This document shows positions 43,079 to 52,440 of a stretch of DNA of 64,000 nucleotides, in pieces. Within the stretch, counting starts at the first letter, position 1. Each line of letters begins with the position of its first letter. A program made the translations under genes and the position numbers. The notes beneath the pieces were generated by a model. That model was not told the DNA's origin and did not search any database. It saw nothing but the letters and a program-made list of their open reading frames with translations. Origin of the DNA: Pseudofrankia sp. DC12 (GTDB lineage Bacteria > Actinomycetota > Actinomycetes > Frankiales > Frankiaceae); contig NZ_KQ031391.1 in the NCBI RefSeq assembly GCF_000966285.1, positions 4,604,540 to 4,668,539 of the forward strand, read 5' to 3'.

Positions 43079-44260
43079 GTGAAGTTTGTAGGGAGTCGAC
43101 CGGTCGGCCGGCAGCTGCAGCTGGTTGCCGCCGGAACGGTCGTCGTGGGCCTGCTCGCCGCGGCCTGCGGCGGGAGCAGTGGCTCGTCGAACGGCGGAGG
43201 TGCCACGGCTGGCGCCAAGGTGGACGCTTCCAAGGCAACGTCGGCGGCCGACTTCGGTGGCATGGACGCGCTGGTCGCGGCGGCCAAGAAGGAGGGCCAG
43301 CTCAACGTCATCACCCTCCCGCCGGACTGGGCGAACTACGGAGAGATCATCTCCAGCTTCACCAAGAAGTACGGCATCAAGATCAACAGTGCCAACCCGG
43401 ACGGCTCCAGCGCCGACGAGATCACCGCGGTCAAGCAGCTGAAGGGGCAGAGCCGGGCGCCGGACGTGCTCGACGTGGGCAACTCCTTCGCGCTGCAGGC
43501 CACCTCCGAGAACCTGCTCGCTCCGTACCAGGTCGCCACCTGGAAGGACATCGACAGCTCGCTGAAGGACCCGGACGGGAAGTGGTTCGCCGACTACGGC
43601 GGCTACGTCTCGATCGGCTACGACTCGAAGGTCATCACCGACCCGCCGACGAGCTTCGCTGACCTGAAGAAGCCCGAGTACAAGGGGAAGGTCGCCATCA
43701 ACGGTGACCCGACCCAGGCCGGCGCGGCGTTCGCCGCCGTCATGGCCGCCTCGCTGGCCAACGGCGGGTCATTCGACGACATCATGCCGGGCATCCAGTA
43801 CTTCGCCGACCTGCGCAAGAGCGGCAACTTCGTCCCGACCAAGGGCACGCCGGCCACCGTGCAGAGCGGTGAGACCCCGATCCTGCTCTGGTGGGACTAC
43901 CTGAACGCGGGCTCGGTCGCCGACAAGATGTCCGGTGGCCAGTACAAGATCAACATCCCGACCGACTCCTCCTATGCCTCGTACTACGACCAGGCGATCA
44001 ACGCGACCGCGCCGCACCCGGCCGCCGCGCGCCTCTGGGAGGAGTACCTCTACTCGGACGAGGGCCAGAACCTCTGGCTGAAGGGCCGGGCCCGCCCGAT
44101 CCGGCTCGGCCCGATGACCACGGCCGGCACGGTCGACAAGGCCCTGCTCGCCGCGCTTCCGACGGCTCCGTCCGACACGAAGTACCCGACCAACGACCAG
44201 CTGACCAAGGCTCAGCAGGTGCTGGCCGACAACTGGGCGAAGATGGTCGGGGGCGCGTGA
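43079..44260 (+). CDS. ABC importer substrate-binding lipoprotein (aminophosphonate type)
   Basis: GTG 43079 gives 393 residues. The N-terminus is a lipoprotein signal: basic residues, a hydrophobic stretch LVAAGTVVVGLLAA and lipobox LAAAC, then a Gly/Ser linker. The mature part is an iron/2-aminoethylphosphonate-type binding protein: MDALVAAAKKEGQLNVITLP, WANYGEIISSFTKKYGIKIN, DVLDVGNSFALQA, KGKVAINGDPTQAGAAFAAV and LYSDEGQNLWLKGRARPIRL. It is anchored outside the membrane and delivers ligand to the two permeases that follow. The link to the adjacent oxidase supports an aminophosphonate ligand; iron or spermidine remain alternatives by fold alone. Confidence 0.88.
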   Translation: MKFVGSRPVGRQLQLVAAGTVVVGLLAAACGGSSGSSNGGGATAGAKVDASKATSAADFGGMDALVAAAKKEGQLNVITLPPDWANYGEIISSFTKKYGIKINSANPDGSSADEITAVKQLKGQSRAPDVLDVGNSFALQATSENLLAPYQVATWKDIDSSLKDPDGKWFADYGGYVSIGYDSKVITDPPTSFADLKKPEYKGKVAINGDPTQAGAAFAAVMAASLANGGSFDDIMPGIQYFADLRKSGNFVPTKGTPATVQSGETPILLWWDYLNAGSVADKMSGGQYKINIPTDSSYASYYDQAINATAPHPAAARLWEEYLYSDEGQNLWLKGRARPIRLGPMTTAGTVDKALLAALPTAPSDTKYPTNDQLTKAQQVLADNWAKMVGGA

Positions 44261-44261
44261 C

Positions 44262-45326
44262 GTGAGCTCGTCGGACGCCCAGGCCCGCTCCGGGCCTGAA
44301 TCCACCAAGGCGTCCACCGGTGCCGGGGCGGGCGACCGCCCCGGCACTGCCGCGTCGGCATCCGACACCGGCACCGCGCCGGCCGGCTCGCTCGAGCCGC
44401 CCGCCGGCGTGGGCGGGGGCGGGCCGCGGCCGCTGGGCCGACTGGGTCAGCGGGTGGGCCAGGCTCTGCCTGGGGCAGTGCGGCGGGACGGGATCGCGCT
44501 GCTCGGCACGCTGCCGTTCTTCGCCTATACAGTGATCTTCCTCGGGTTTCCCGTCCTGGCGGTCATCCTCGACTCGTTCAAGACCGACAACGGCACGTGG
44601 ACGCTGGGCAACATCCGGACGACCTCCGAGGGCCTCTACCGGTCGGCGTTCCTGACCAGCATCGAGGTCTCACTGCTCACCGCAGCCATCGGCGTCGTCT
44701 TCGGCGGCCTGCTCGCGCAGGCGGTGCTGACGACCCGGCGCAACACCTGGCTGCGCCGGATCGTCACCACCGCGTCCGGCGTGTTCGCGAACTTCGGCGG
44801 TGTGCCGCTCGCCTTCGCCTTCATCGCCACCCTCGGCACGACGGGCCTCGCCACCCGGTGGCTCAAGGACGTCGGTATCAGCCTCTCGGCGACCGGGTTC
44901 TCGCTCTACACGTTCAGCGGGGTCTGCGTCGTCTACAGCTACTTCCAGGTCCCGCTCATGGTTCTCGCGATCACACCGGCCCTTGAGGGGCTGCGCCCGC
45001 AGTGGCGAGAGGCCGCGCAGGGCCTCGGCGCCTCGACCTGGGCGTTCTGGCGGCACGTGGGCCTGCCGGTCCTGTTCCCGTCGCTCGCCGGTGCGTTCCT
45101 GCTGCTGTTCGGCAGCTCGTTCGCGGCCTACGCCACCGCCCAGGCCCTGACAGCCGGCACGGTGAACCTGGTCCCGATCAAGATCGGCAACCTGGTCTCC
45201 GGGAACGTCATCGCCGGCAGCGAGAACGTCGGCAAGGCCCTCGGTCTCGAGATGATCCTGGTGATCGCGATCGTGATGATCGGCTACACCCTGCTGACGC
45301 GGAGGGCCTCCCGATGGCTGCGGTGA
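44262..45326 (+). CDS. ABC importer permease 1
   Basis: 354 residues from GTG 44262, one base after the binding-protein stop. An unusually long Pro/Gly/Ala-rich cytoplasmic lead (about 80 residues) precedes six TM segments: LLGTLPFFAYTVIFLGFPVL, VSLLTAAIGVVFGGLLAQAV, GVPLAFAFIATLG, VCVVYSYFQVPLMVLAITPA and others. The EAA loop is WREAAQGLGASTWAFWRHVG. It is a binding-protein-dependent permease of the PotB/ThiP-like class and works with the next gene as a heterodimer. Confidence 0.9.
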   Translation: MSSSDAQARSGPESTKASTGAGAGDRPGTAASASDTGTAPAGSLEPPAGVGGGGPRPLGRLGQRVGQALPGAVRRDGIALLGTLPFFAYTVIFLGFPVLAVILDSFKTDNGTWTLGNIRTTSEGLYRSAFLTSIEVSLLTAAIGVVFGGLLAQAVLTTRRNTWLRRIVTTASGVFANFGGVPLAFAFIATLGTTGLATRWLKDVGISLSATGFSLYTFSGVCVVYSYFQVPLMVLAITPALEGLRPQWREAAQGLGASTWAFWRHVGLPVLFPSLAGAFLLLFGSSFAAYATAQALTAGTVNLVPIKIGNLVSGNVIAGSENVGKALGLEMILVIAIVMIGYTLLTRRASRWLR

Positions 45327-46189
45327 CCGACACCGCCCCCCTGGGCGCGGGCGCCGCGTCGCCGCCGGCCCCGAGCCGGCCCCACTCGCGCGGGGCGTGG
45401 GCCGTGGTGCGCTCCGGCGCCTGGAGGTGGGCGATCTTCCTGCTCGCGGGGCTGTTCTTCCTGCTGCCGCTCATCGCGTCGCTGGAGTTCAGCTTCCGTG
45501 ACCCGCATGGCGGCTACGGCCTCGCCTCGTACCGCCAGTTCACCAGGATGGCCGACTTCGGTTCGTCGCTGTGGCTGTCGGTCAAGCTGGCGCTCATGGC
45601 CGTGGGGATCACCATCGGCCTGCTGGTGCCGACGATGACGCTGGTACACCTGCGGTTCCCGTGGCTGCGCCGGGTCATCGAGACGATCACCGTCCTGCCG
45701 CTGGTCATCCCGCCGATCGTGCTCGTCGTCGGCGTGCTCGGCGCGTTCAGCTCGAACGGGCCCGCGTGGATGGTGTCGACGCCGTACGGCCTGGGCTTCG
45801 AGTACGTCATCCTCGCACTGCCGTTCGCCTACCGGTCGCTGGACGCCGGTATCGGCGCGGTCGATCTGCGGACGCTCGTCGAAGCCTCCCGAAGCCTCGG
45901 CGGCGGCTGGGCCACCGAGCTGTTCCGTGTGGTGCTGCCCAACCTGCGCACCGCTGTGCTCGGTGCCTGCGTGATGACGGTCGCGCTGGTACTCGGCGAG
46001 TTCGCGATGGCGCATGTGCTGCTGTGGTTGACGTTCCCCACCTGGATCGTCTCAGTCGCTCAGACCCAGGCTGGCGTCTCGGTCGCCGTGTCGATGATCT
46101 CGCTGCTGCTGACCTGGGTACTGCTGATGCTGCTCATCACGCTTGGCAGCCGGCGTGGCCGCCACGCGAACATCCTTGGGGGGTTCTAG
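45314..46189 (+). CDS. ABC importer permease 2
   Basis: ATG 45314 has GGAGGG 7 nt upstream and overlaps the end of permease 1 by 13 bases. 291 residues with six TM segments (AIFLLAGLFFLLPLIASLEF, VKLALMAVGITIGLLVPTMT, ITVLPLVIPPIVLVVGVLGA, VMTVALVLGEFAMAHVLLWL and ISLLLTWVLLMLLITLGSR among them). The EAA loop is LVEASRSLGGGWATELFRVV. It pairs with permease 1 and the ATPase that follows two bases downstream. Confidence 0.9.
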   Translation: MAAVTDTAPLGAGAASPPAPSRPHSRGAWAVVRSGAWRWAIFLLAGLFFLLPLIASLEFSFRDPHGGYGLASYRQFTRMADFGSSLWLSVKLALMAVGITIGLLVPTMTLVHLRFPWLRRVIETITVLPLVIPPIVLVVGVLGAFSSNGPAWMVSTPYGLGFEYVILALPFAYRSLDAGIGAVDLRTLVEASRSLGGGWATELFRVVLPNLRTAVLGACVMTVALVLGEFAMAHVLLWLTFPTWIVSVAQTQAGVSVAVSMISLLLTWVLLMLLITLGSRRGRHANILGGF

Positions 46190-46191
46190 CC

Positions 46192-47475
46192 GTGGGCGAG
46201 ACCGCGATGGCGGACGACACCGCCGGCGAGGCCGGCAGGGCGGACGCGGTGGGCGAGGCCGGCGAGGCGGTGGAGGCGGCCCTGTCCGATCCGGGCGGGC
46301 CTGTCACCTCCGGCGACGCCGGACCGGCGGCGGACGCGGTCGGTATCGAGATGCGCGACCTGCGCCGTAGCTACGGCGCCGTGCGGGCGCTCGACGGCCT
46401 GTCGCTGACGATCGCACCCGGTGAGCTGGTCGCGCTGCTCGGTCCCAGCGGCTGCGGCAAGACGACGGCGCTGCGGGCGGTCGCCGGCTTCGAACGGCCC
46501 GACTCCGGCGAGATCCTCGTCGGCGGCACCGACGTCACCGGCATCTCGGCGAACAAGCGCGGCATGGGCATGGTGTTCCAGGCCTACAGCCTCTTCCCGA
46601 ACCTGACCGCGCTGGACAACGTCGCCTTCGGCCTGCGGCTGCGCCGGGCGCCGGCCCGCAGGCGAAGGGCGCGGGCTGGCGAGCTGCTGGAGCTGGTCGG
46701 GCTGGCCGCGCAGGCCGGCCAGTACCCGCACCAGCTGTCCGGGGGGCAGCAGCAGCGGGTCGCGCTCGCCCGGGCGCTCGCGATCGAGCCGCGAGTGCTG
46801 CTGCTCGACGAGCCGCTCTCGGCGCTGGACGCCCAGGTGCGGGCCCAGCTGCGGGACGAGATCCGGTCGCTCCAGACGCGGCTGGGGATCACGACCCTGT
46901 TCGTGACGCACGACCAGGAAGAGGCGCTGTCGATGGCCGACAGGGTCGGCGTCATGCGCTCCGGGCAGCTCGAGCAGCTCGCCGCTCCCGAGATCGTCTA
47001 CGCCTGGCCCGCGACGCCGTTCGTCGCCGGGTTCGTCGGCACCGTCAACCGCCTTCCAGGCACGCTCGCCGATGGGGACACGGTCGAGGTGACCGGTCAG
47101 CGGCTTCCGGTGCTGGAGGTGGGTGCCCGGGGCCTCGCGGGCGACGTCGACGTTCTTGTTCGCCCGGAGGCCGTCATCGTCACCTCGGTGCGCGACGGCG
47201 AGCCGGCCGCGGGGGCCGGCGTGCTGGGCACGGTGGTGCAGCGCTCCTTCCGGGGCGCGATCACCCGCGTGCAGGTCGAGCTGCCCGGCGTCGCGCGCGC
47301 CGCTGTCGGTGGCAAGGGCGCCGCCGAGCTCGCTGACGCCGCCTCGGACGCGGCCGGTCTCGTCGTCGCGGACGTGGCCACCATCCAGGTCGGCGAGCTC
47401 GGCCCCGGTGCCGTGGTCTGGGTGGCCCTCGCCGAGCGGCCGGTCCTGGTGACCGCGCCGGCGACGCGCGGCTGA
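46192..47475 (+). CDS. ABC importer ATPase
   Basis: 427 residues from GTG 46192 (ATG 46207 also possible). An acidic Gly/Ala-rich N-terminal extension of about 45 residues precedes the ATPase: Walker A LLGPSGCGKTTALRAVAGFE, Q-loop MVFQAYSLFPNLTA, signature QLSGGQQQRVALARAL, Walker B VLLLDEPLSALDA and switch FVTHDQEEALSMAD. A C-terminal TOBE-type domain (DVDVLVRPEAVIV) follows, as in PotA and phosphonate ATPases. It is the last gene of the importer operon and ends 50 bp before the dispersed hairpin repeat. Confidence 0.93.
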   Translation: MGETAMADDTAGEAGRADAVGEAGEAVEAALSDPGGPVTSGDAGPAADAVGIEMRDLRRSYGAVRALDGLSLTIAPGELVALLGPSGCGKTTALRAVAGFERPDSGEILVGGTDVTGISANKRGMGMVFQAYSLFPNLTALDNVAFGLRLRRAPARRRRARAGELLELVGLAAQAGQYPHQLSGGQQQRVALARALAIEPRVLLLDEPLSALDAQVRAQLRDEIRSLQTRLGITTLFVTHDQEEALSMADRVGVMRSGQLEQLAAPEIVYAWPATPFVAGFVGTVNRLPGTLADGDTVEVTGQRLPVLEVGARGLAGDVDVLVRPEAVIVTSVRDGEPAAGAGVLGTVVQRSFRGAITRVQVELPGVARAAVGGKGAAELADAASDAAGLVVADVATIQVGELGPGAVVWVALAERPVLVTAPATRG

Positions 47476-47527
47476 CCGGCCCGCGTTCGCCGGACCCGAC
47501 CCCGGGCCCGCCCGGACTTGTGTTCCA

Positions 47528-47600
47528 GATCGCCGTCTTGGCCCTCTGGCGGTTGTGGACTAGCTCTGACCACGACCATCCGAGGGCCGATACGGCGATC
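47528..47600. repeat. Dispersed hairpin repeat, copy 2 (between convergent genes)
   Basis: Two 31-nt arms (47528-47558 and 47570-47600) pair with only a few mismatches around an 11-nt loop. The left arm starts GATCGCCGTCTTGGCCCTC and the right arm is its near-complement ending GGCGATC. It is the best-kept of three copies and lies between the importer ATPase gene and the recQ stop. Its position suits a bidirectional terminator. Confidence 0.75.
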
Positions 47601-47667
47601 AACCTACCTCGGGCGGCAGGGACTGCCCTGGCTGGTCAGGGGCGGGAAGCGGCTCCAGGCGCCGGGC

Positions 47668-49695
47668 CTAACCGGCGAGGGCGTCGAGGACCTGTTGGCC
47701 GTACTTGGCGAGCTTGTTCTCGCCGACGCCGCTGATGGTGGCGAGCTCGGACAAGGTCGACGGCGCCCGGCTGGCGATCTCGCGCAGGGCTGCGTCGTGG
47801 AAGATCACGTAGGCCGGCACGCCCTGCTCCCTGGCGGTGGCGCCACGCCACGCGCGCAGGCGCTCGAAGACCTCCATCTCCGCGGCCGACAGGTCGACCA
47901 CGGCGCGCTTGGCCTTGCCGTCCGCGGACCCGCTGGCCGACCTCGCCCCGGACCCGGCCCTGGCGACCCGCTCGGGGTCGCGCCGCATGGGCACCTGACG
48001 CTGGCCACGCAGCACCTCGGTGCTGGCGTCGGTGAGTACGAGCGTGCCGTGCTCGCCTTCGACAGTGAGGAGTCCCTGGGCGAGCAGCTGCCGGACGACC
48101 CCGCGCCACTGCGACTCGTTCAGCTCGGTCCCGACGCCGAAGACGGACAGCGTCTGGTGCTCGTGCTGCGTCACCTTCGGGGTGGCCCGGCCCAGCAGGA
48201 TGTCGATGTGGTGCCCGGCGCCGAACTTCTGCCGCCGCTCCCGGGCCATCCGCAGCACGGCGGAGAGCAGCTTCTGCGCCGGGACCGTGCCGTCCCACGT
48301 CTCGGGCGGGTGCTGGCAGGTGTCGCAGTTGCCGCAGGCCGCGTGGCCCTCCTGGCCGAAGTAGGCCAGCAGCCCGGCCCGCCGGCACTCGACCGTCTCG
48401 CACAGCGCGAGCATCGCGTCGAGGTGGACGCCCTGGCGGCGGCGGTGCTGGGCGTCACCCTCGCCGGAGTCGATCATCTTGCGGAGCTGGACCACATCCT
48501 GCAGCCCGTAGGCGAGCCAGGCGGTCGACGGCAGCCCGTCGCGGCCGGCCCGGCCGGTCTCCTGGTAGTAGCCCTCGACCGACTTCGGCAGGTCGAGGTG
48601 GGCGACGAAGCGCACGTCAGGCTTGTCGATGCCCATGCCGAACGCGATCGTCGCGACCATCACCAGCCCGTCCTCGCGCAGGAACCGGGACTGGTTGCCC
48701 GCGCGGAGCCGGGCGTCGAGGCCCGCGTGGTAGGGCAGCGCCCGGATCCCGTTGGCGACCAGGAAGTCGGCCGTCTGCTCGACCGACGAGCGTGACAGGC
48801 AGTAGACGATGCCCGCGTCGCCGGCGTGCTCGGTGCGCAGCAGGTCGAGCAGCTGCTTCTTCGGTTCCTTCTTCGGGACGATGTGGTAGGAGATGTTCGG
48901 CCGGTCGAAGTCGGCGACGAAGTGGCGGGCGTCCGTCAGGCCGAGGCGCTGGGTGATCTCCTTGTGGGTGGCCGGGGTCGCGGTCGCCGTCAGCGCGACG
49001 CGGGGCACGTCCGGCCAGCGCTCGTGCAGCGTGGACAGCTCCAGGTAGTCCGGCCGGAAGTCGTGGCCCCACTGGGCGACACAGTGCGCCTCGTCGATCG
49101 CGAACAGCGAGATCCTGGCCCGGTCGAACAGGTCACCGGTGGACGGCAGCCGCAGCCGCTCCGGCGCGAGGTACAGCAGGTCCAGTTCGCCGGCGACGAA
49201 CAGCGCCTCCACAGTCCGGCGCTCGCCCGGGTCCTGCGTGGAGTTCAGGAAGTCGGCTCGGACGCCGAGCGCCCGCAGCGCGTCCACCTGGTCCTGCATG
49301 AGCGCGATGAGCGGCGAGATGACGACCCCGGTGCCCGGCCGGACCAGGGCCGGGATCTGGTAGCACAGCGACTTCCCGCCTCCGGTGGGCATGAGCACGA
49401 GCGCGTCCCCGCCGGCGACGACGTGCTCGATGATGTCGCCCTGGCCCGGCCGGAACGTCTCGTACCCGAACACCCGCCGCAGCACCTGAGCGACCGCGCT
49501 CGGCGTGGCAGTGCCGGCTGGCGTCGCGGCACCGGCCGCGGGCTCGGCGCCACCCGGGGCCACAGCGCTTACTGGTACTGCGGCGCTCACTGGCGCTGTG
49601 GCTTCGGCGGGCGCTGTGGCTTCGGCGGGCGCTGTGGCTTCGGCGGGTGCTGTGGCTTCGGCGGGTGCGGTGGTCTCTGCCAGCGGCAAGGTCAC
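47668..49695 (-). CDS. recQ: ATP-dependent DNA helicase RecQ
   Basis: 675 residues from GTG 49695. Helicase motifs are [12 protein letters not shown] (motif 0), [16 protein letters not shown] (I), [20 protein letters not shown] (Ia), [20 protein letters not shown] (II), VALTATATP (III), [20 protein letters not shown] (V) and [15 protein letters not shown] (VI). The RQC zinc site is [17 protein letters not shown] with CGNCDTC, and a C-terminal HRDC domain is present ([20 protein letters not shown]). The first roughly 50 residues are an Ala/Pro-rich repeat (TAPAEA units) encoded by an 18-bp tandem repeat. It unwinds DNA in repair and recombination. Confidence 0.95.
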   Translation of the reverse strand: MTLPLAETTAPAEATAPAEATAPAEATAPAEATAPVSAAVPVSAVAPGGAEPAAGAATPAGTATPSAVAQVLRRVFGYETFRPGQGDIIEHVVAGGDALVLMPTGGGKSLCYQIPALVRPGTGVVISPLIALMQDQVDALRALGVRADFLNSTQDPGERRTVEALFVAGELDLLYLAPERLRLPSTGDLFDRARISLFAIDEAHCVAQWGHDFRPDYLELSTLHERWPDVPRVALTATATPATHKEITQRLGLTDARHFVADFDRPNISYHIVPKKEPKKQLLDLLRTEHAGDAGIVYCLSRSSVEQTADFLVANGIRALPYHAGLDARLRAGNQSRFLREDGLVMVATIAFGMGIDKPDVRFVAHLDLPKSVEGYYQETGRAGRDGLPSTAWLAYGLQDVVQLRKMIDSGEGDAQHRRRQGVHLDAMLALCETVECRRAGLLAYFGQEGHAACGNCDTCQHPPETWDGTVPAQKLLSAVLRMARERRQKFGAGHHIDILLGRATPKVTQHEHQTLSVFGVGTELNESQWRGVVRQLLAQGLLTVEGEHGTLVLTDASTEVLRGQRQVPMRRDPERVARAGSGARSASGSADGKAKRAVVDLSAAEMEVFERLRAWRGATAREQGVPAYVIFHDAALREIASRAPSTLSELATISGVGENKLAKYGQQVLDALAG
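49593..49664 (-). repeat. 18-bp tandem repeat in the recQ N-terminal coding region
   Basis: Four head-to-tail 18-bp units (GCGCTGTGGCTTCGGCGG on the plus strand, first base of the second codon varying in the fourth) encode TAPAEA repeats. The unit length is a multiple of three, so copy-number change keeps the recQ frame. Confidence 0.85.
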
Positions 49696-49843
49696 TCCGC
49701 CACTGTAGGAGCCAGGTCCGACACCGGTGCCACCCGCCGCCAGCCTGTGGACAACGCCGGCGGCGAGCCGGCCGGGTGGCCGGCCGGCGACCGGCCCGCG
49801 CCTCGCCGGGACGAGCACGGCCGCGGCAGGCAGGGCGGGCCCG

Positions 49844-50608
49844 TCACGCCAGCCAGGGGAGCTGGATGCGGTGGTCGGTGCCGTGCGGCGGGGTGACGAA
49901 GCCGTTCTCGACCAGCCAGTAGAGGTACTGGGGATCGGTCAGGCCCACCCGGTCGGCGAGCCCCAGCCGCAGCGCGCGGTCGCGGACGGGCCGCAGCCGT
50001 TCGCGGATGGCCTCCTCGGTGACGCCGCCGAGGTGACGGCCGGTGGCCTCGAGGGTCCGCGGCTTCGCCGGCAGCCGCGGCGGCCAGGCCAGCAGCTCGG
50101 CGAACACGTGCCGCAGCGCCGCGTCCTGCTTCTCGGTCAGCGGGGTCGGCGGTGGGGGCGTGAAGGTGATGGTCGTCGTGTTCCGCGCCGGGCTCGGGCC
50201 GGCCTTCGTGATCGGCAGCCGGTCGGCTTCGAGCAGCACCCAGTGGTGCGTGCCGTCAGGCTTGTCGACCGGCTCGGCGTTGAGCACCCGGATCGCGGCC
50301 CGCGGCCAGGAGATGTGCTCCGTCGGCGCCATCTTCCTGGGTGCCTGACCCCACGGGTGCAGGACGGCGCCGTGCCGGTTGGGTACCGAGACCTCCCAGC
50401 CGGACTCGGTCGCCGTCACCATGACCGCCTTGCGGGAGATGCCCTCGCTCCACACCTCCACCCCGAGGGCGAGCATCCCCTCGCGGCCGATGTCCAGGGT
50501 CCCGCCGGTGTCGATCCTCGTGCCGGCCGGCTTCTGCGCCCGCTGCGGCGTGTACTCGTAGACCAGGACCCACCGCTCCTGGCTGATCGCCGGCTCTGCG
50601 CCCCTCAT
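49844..50608 (-). CDS. FHA-like / winged-helix protein, paralogue 1
   Basis: 254 residues from ATG 50608. The N-terminal half resembles a forkhead-associated fold: [52 protein letters not shown] and HGAVLHPWG. The GR, SR and N/HG positions are where FHA domains contact phosphothreonine. After a Pro-rich linker, the C-terminal half looks like a winged-helix module ([50 protein letters not shown]). It is a clear paralogue of the protein at 56768-57541; the two bracket the kinase locus and point inward from recQ and the phosphatase. I infer phosphopeptide recognition linked to DNA or protein binding. Confidence 0.72.
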   Translation of the reverse strand: MRGAEPAISQERWVLVYEYTPQRAQKPAGTRIDTGGTLDIGREGMLALGVEVWSEGISRKAVMVTATESGWEVSVPNRHGAVLHPWGQAPRKMAPTEHISWPRAAIRVLNAEPVDKPDGTHHWVLLEADRLPITKAGPSPARNTTTITFTPPPPTPLTEKQDAALRHVFAELLAWPPRLPAKPRTLEATGRHLGGVTEEAIRERLRPVRDRALRLGLADRVGLTDPQYLYWLVENGFVTPPHGTDHRIQLPWLA

Positions 50609-51056
50609 CGCGCTGTCCCGTCGGTCTCGTCGTACGTCTCGTGGTTTCGTGGGTTGCGCGTCACGCGGCCAGGCGAGGAGGGTGACGCGAGGAACGCACT
50701 GTTCAGGCGGGGTGGGAGGGTGATGCGGGCCCCGGTGCCCCGGCCGGCAGCCGCCGCGGCGCCGGTGGGCGGACCGCCCGGCGCTTCCTCCGGTATGAAG
50801 CGGCGACGGACGTGCCGGGCCTGGCGGGGGCGGAGCGCACGGGAGAGCGCGGCTCCGCCCCCGCGGCGGGCCCCGGGACCCGTCGCCGAGCCCCCGCAAC
50901 GGCGGTGCTGGTACCGGGGCATACTCGCATTGTATGGTCAAATTGCAATTTGCATCCTGGATCTGCAGGAAAAAATTTCCGCCCGGCCTACGGTGTCGTT
51001 GGCTGGATTGGTCAACCGGGTATGGGCGGCTGTGGTGGGGGATGGAGGATCTCGGC
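50609..51056. promoter_or_regulatory. Divergent control region with an AT-rich palindrome
   Basis: About 450 bp between FHA-like paralogue 1 and the XRE regulator. CAAATTGCAATTTG (50939-50952) is a perfect 14-bp palindrome in a conspicuously AT-rich patch of an otherwise very GC-rich region, about 105 bp before the XRE start. It is a strong candidate operator, perhaps for the XRE protein itself. Confidence 0.6.
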
Positions 51057-51941
51057 ATGGTTCCCGCGAGGTCGGATGCAGATCGGGCGACGAACGCGGT
51101 CCTGGCGCGTCGGCGGCTCGCGCAGGGCCTGCGGCGCTACCGGCAGCGGGCCGGGCTGACCATCGAGGACCTGGCCCGGGGGCTGGAGTGCTCCGCGGCG
51201 AAGGTCAGCCGGATGGAGACCGGGATCTCGGGAATCCGCATCCAGGACCTCACCGCGATCACCCACCTCATCGACTTCGACGAGTCGGAACGCCGTGACC
51301 TGGAGGAACTGGTCCGACGGGCGCGCGGTCGGGAGTGGTGGCAGGAGTTCACCGACGTCGTCCCGCCCGGGTCGGGGACCTTCTTCGGCCTGGAGGATGG
51401 CGCCGTCACCATCGAGATCCACGCCACCTCGCTCATTCCGGGGCTGCTGCAGACCGCCGGCTACGCGCGGGCGCTGGTGGGCTCCGTGAGCGGCGTCGCC
51501 CCCGAGCTGCTGGCCCGGCGGGTCGCGCTGCGCCAGCGCCGGCAGCGGCTGCTCGACCGGCCCGACCCGCCGAGGCTCAGCGTCCTGATGGACGAGGCCG
51601 TGCTGCGCCGGACGATCGGCGATGGCCCGCTGATGGCGGACCAGTGGGAGCACGTGCTGCGGTGCGCCGAGAGTGCCGGCGTCGTGGTGCAGATCATCCG
51701 GTCCGACGCGCCCGTCCACCCGGCCGAGGGGGTCGGCTTCACCCTGTTCAGCTTCGAGGACCAGGACCTCAGCCCGGTCGTTTTCGCGGAGGCTCTCGGC
51801 CAGCAGACATTCGTGGACGAGCCTGAGCCGGTCCGGGTCTACCTCGACGCGCTCGTCAGTGCGCGGCGTGTTGCCCAGGCCCCGGACATATCGCTGGAGA
51901 TGATGAGTAAACGTGTGACGGAGCTGCGAACAGGGGGCTGA
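51057..51941 (+). CDS. XRE-family regulator with DUF5753 (WhiJ-like)
   Basis: ATG 51057 follows GGAGG by 8 nt; ATG 51042 is an alternative. 294 residues. The N-terminal helix-turn-helix is LRRYRQRAGLTIEDLARGLE, CSAAKVSRMETGISGIRIQD. The DUF5753 domain starts at about residue 95 (FFGLEDGAVTIEIHATSLIP, GLLQTAGYARALVG) and contains RLSVLMDEAVLRRTIGDGPL and HPAEGVGFTLFSFED. In actinomycetes such regulators pair with small DUF397 proteins, as seen here on the opposite strand 32 bp downstream. It probably sits at the head of the kinase locus as its transcriptional switch. Confidence 0.92.
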   Translation: MVPARSDADRATNAVLARRRLAQGLRRYRQRAGLTIEDLARGLECSAAKVSRMETGISGIRIQDLTAITHLIDFDESERRDLEELVRRARGREWWQEFTDVVPPGSGTFFGLEDGAVTIEIHATSLIPGLLQTAGYARALVGSVSGVAPELLARRVALRQRRQRLLDRPDPPRLSVLMDEAVLRRTIGDGPLMADQWEHVLRCAESAGVVVQIIRSDAPVHPAEGVGFTLFSFEDQDLSPVVFAEALGQQTFVDEPEPVRVYLDALVSARRVAQAPDISLEMMSKRVTELRTGG

Positions 51942-51942
51942 C

Positions 51943-51962
51943 CGCCCCGTTTCCGGGGCGGC
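51943..51962. terminator. Bidirectional hairpin between the XRE gene and DUF397 copy 1
   Basis: CCGCCCCG (51943-51950) and CGGGGCGG (51955-51962) with loop TTTC. The same stem recurs at 53870-53889 with a different loop. Confidence 0.65.
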
Positions 51963-51973
51963 CGACCGAACGG

Positions 51974-52261
51974 CTAGCACTCCGGAACTTCGAGCTCCCC
52001 CCGAGGGAGCTCGAACTCGCCGTTGTGTACGCCACGGAGAAAAGCCGCCCACTCGGTGGTGGTGAACAGCAGCACCGGCCCGGCTGGATCCTTCGAGTCC
52101 CGCATCGCGACACCGGTGGGCTCGAAAGCGAGGTCGACGCACGAGTTCTCGATTCCGCAGAAACTGGTGCGCCGCCAGTTCAGGGCCGGCGACGTCTTGC
52201 TGTCACCTCCGGCCTCGGCCTCCAGGCGCGGTCCGCGACTGGGCGTCTGGTTGGTCAACAT
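51974..52261 (-). CDS. DUF397 protein, copy 1
   Basis: 95 residues. The DUF397 core is LNWRRTSFCGIENSCVDLAF, VAMRDSKDPAGPVLLF and TTTEWAAFLRGVHNGEFELP. DUF397 proteins are small acidic partners of XRE/DUF5753 regulators (BldB and AbaA-orfD type), proposed to modulate them. Two cysteines (FCGIENSC) are extra features. The start has TTCCTC on the plus strand, i.e. GAGGAAGG on the sense strand. It is convergent with the XRE gene and divergent from kinase 1, and closely matches copy 2 at 53.9 kb. Confidence 0.9.
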   Translation of the reverse strand: MLTNQTPSRGPRLEAEAGGDSKTSPALNWRRTSFCGIENSCVDLAFEPTGVAMRDSKDPAGPVLLFTTTEWAAFLRGVHNGEFELPRGELEVPEC

Positions 52262-52305
52262 GCCCCTTCCTCCTCTGCGAACGGGGTGCTTCGCGTGAGC
52301 CAGCC

Positions 52306-52350
52306 GGACGGCAGCCGTCTCTCTCCCCCCGAGCGAGACGGCTGCCGTCC
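52306..52350. repeat. Perfect 16-bp hairpin upstream of DUF397 copy 1
   Basis: Arms 52306-52321 and 52335-52350 are perfectly complementary (core ACGGCAGCCGTCTC) around a 13-nt loop rich in C. It sits 45 bp upstream of the DUF397 start in the divergent region. The second locus has related but not self-complementary sequence here (54220-54270). Confidence 0.6.
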
Positions 52351-52370
52351 CGGGTGTCCACGGCCCCCAT

Positions 52371-52440
52371 GGCTGTGTACATCTCGATCAAACGGGAGCC
52401 GGGTCAAGATCACTAGCCTGCGCTGGAGCAGGGTGACCTT
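52371..52440. promoter_or_regulatory. 70-bp conserved intergenic block, copy 1
   Basis: The block runs from GGCTGTG through CTCGATCAAACG and AAGATCACTAGCCTGCGCTG to GCAGGGTGACC. It matches 54289-54358 over 70 bp without gaps, although flanking non-coding sequence has diverged. It includes the imperfect palindrome CCTGCGCTGGAGCAGG. Its conservation between DUF397 and kinase starts suggests a shared operator or divergent promoter. Confidence 0.6.
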
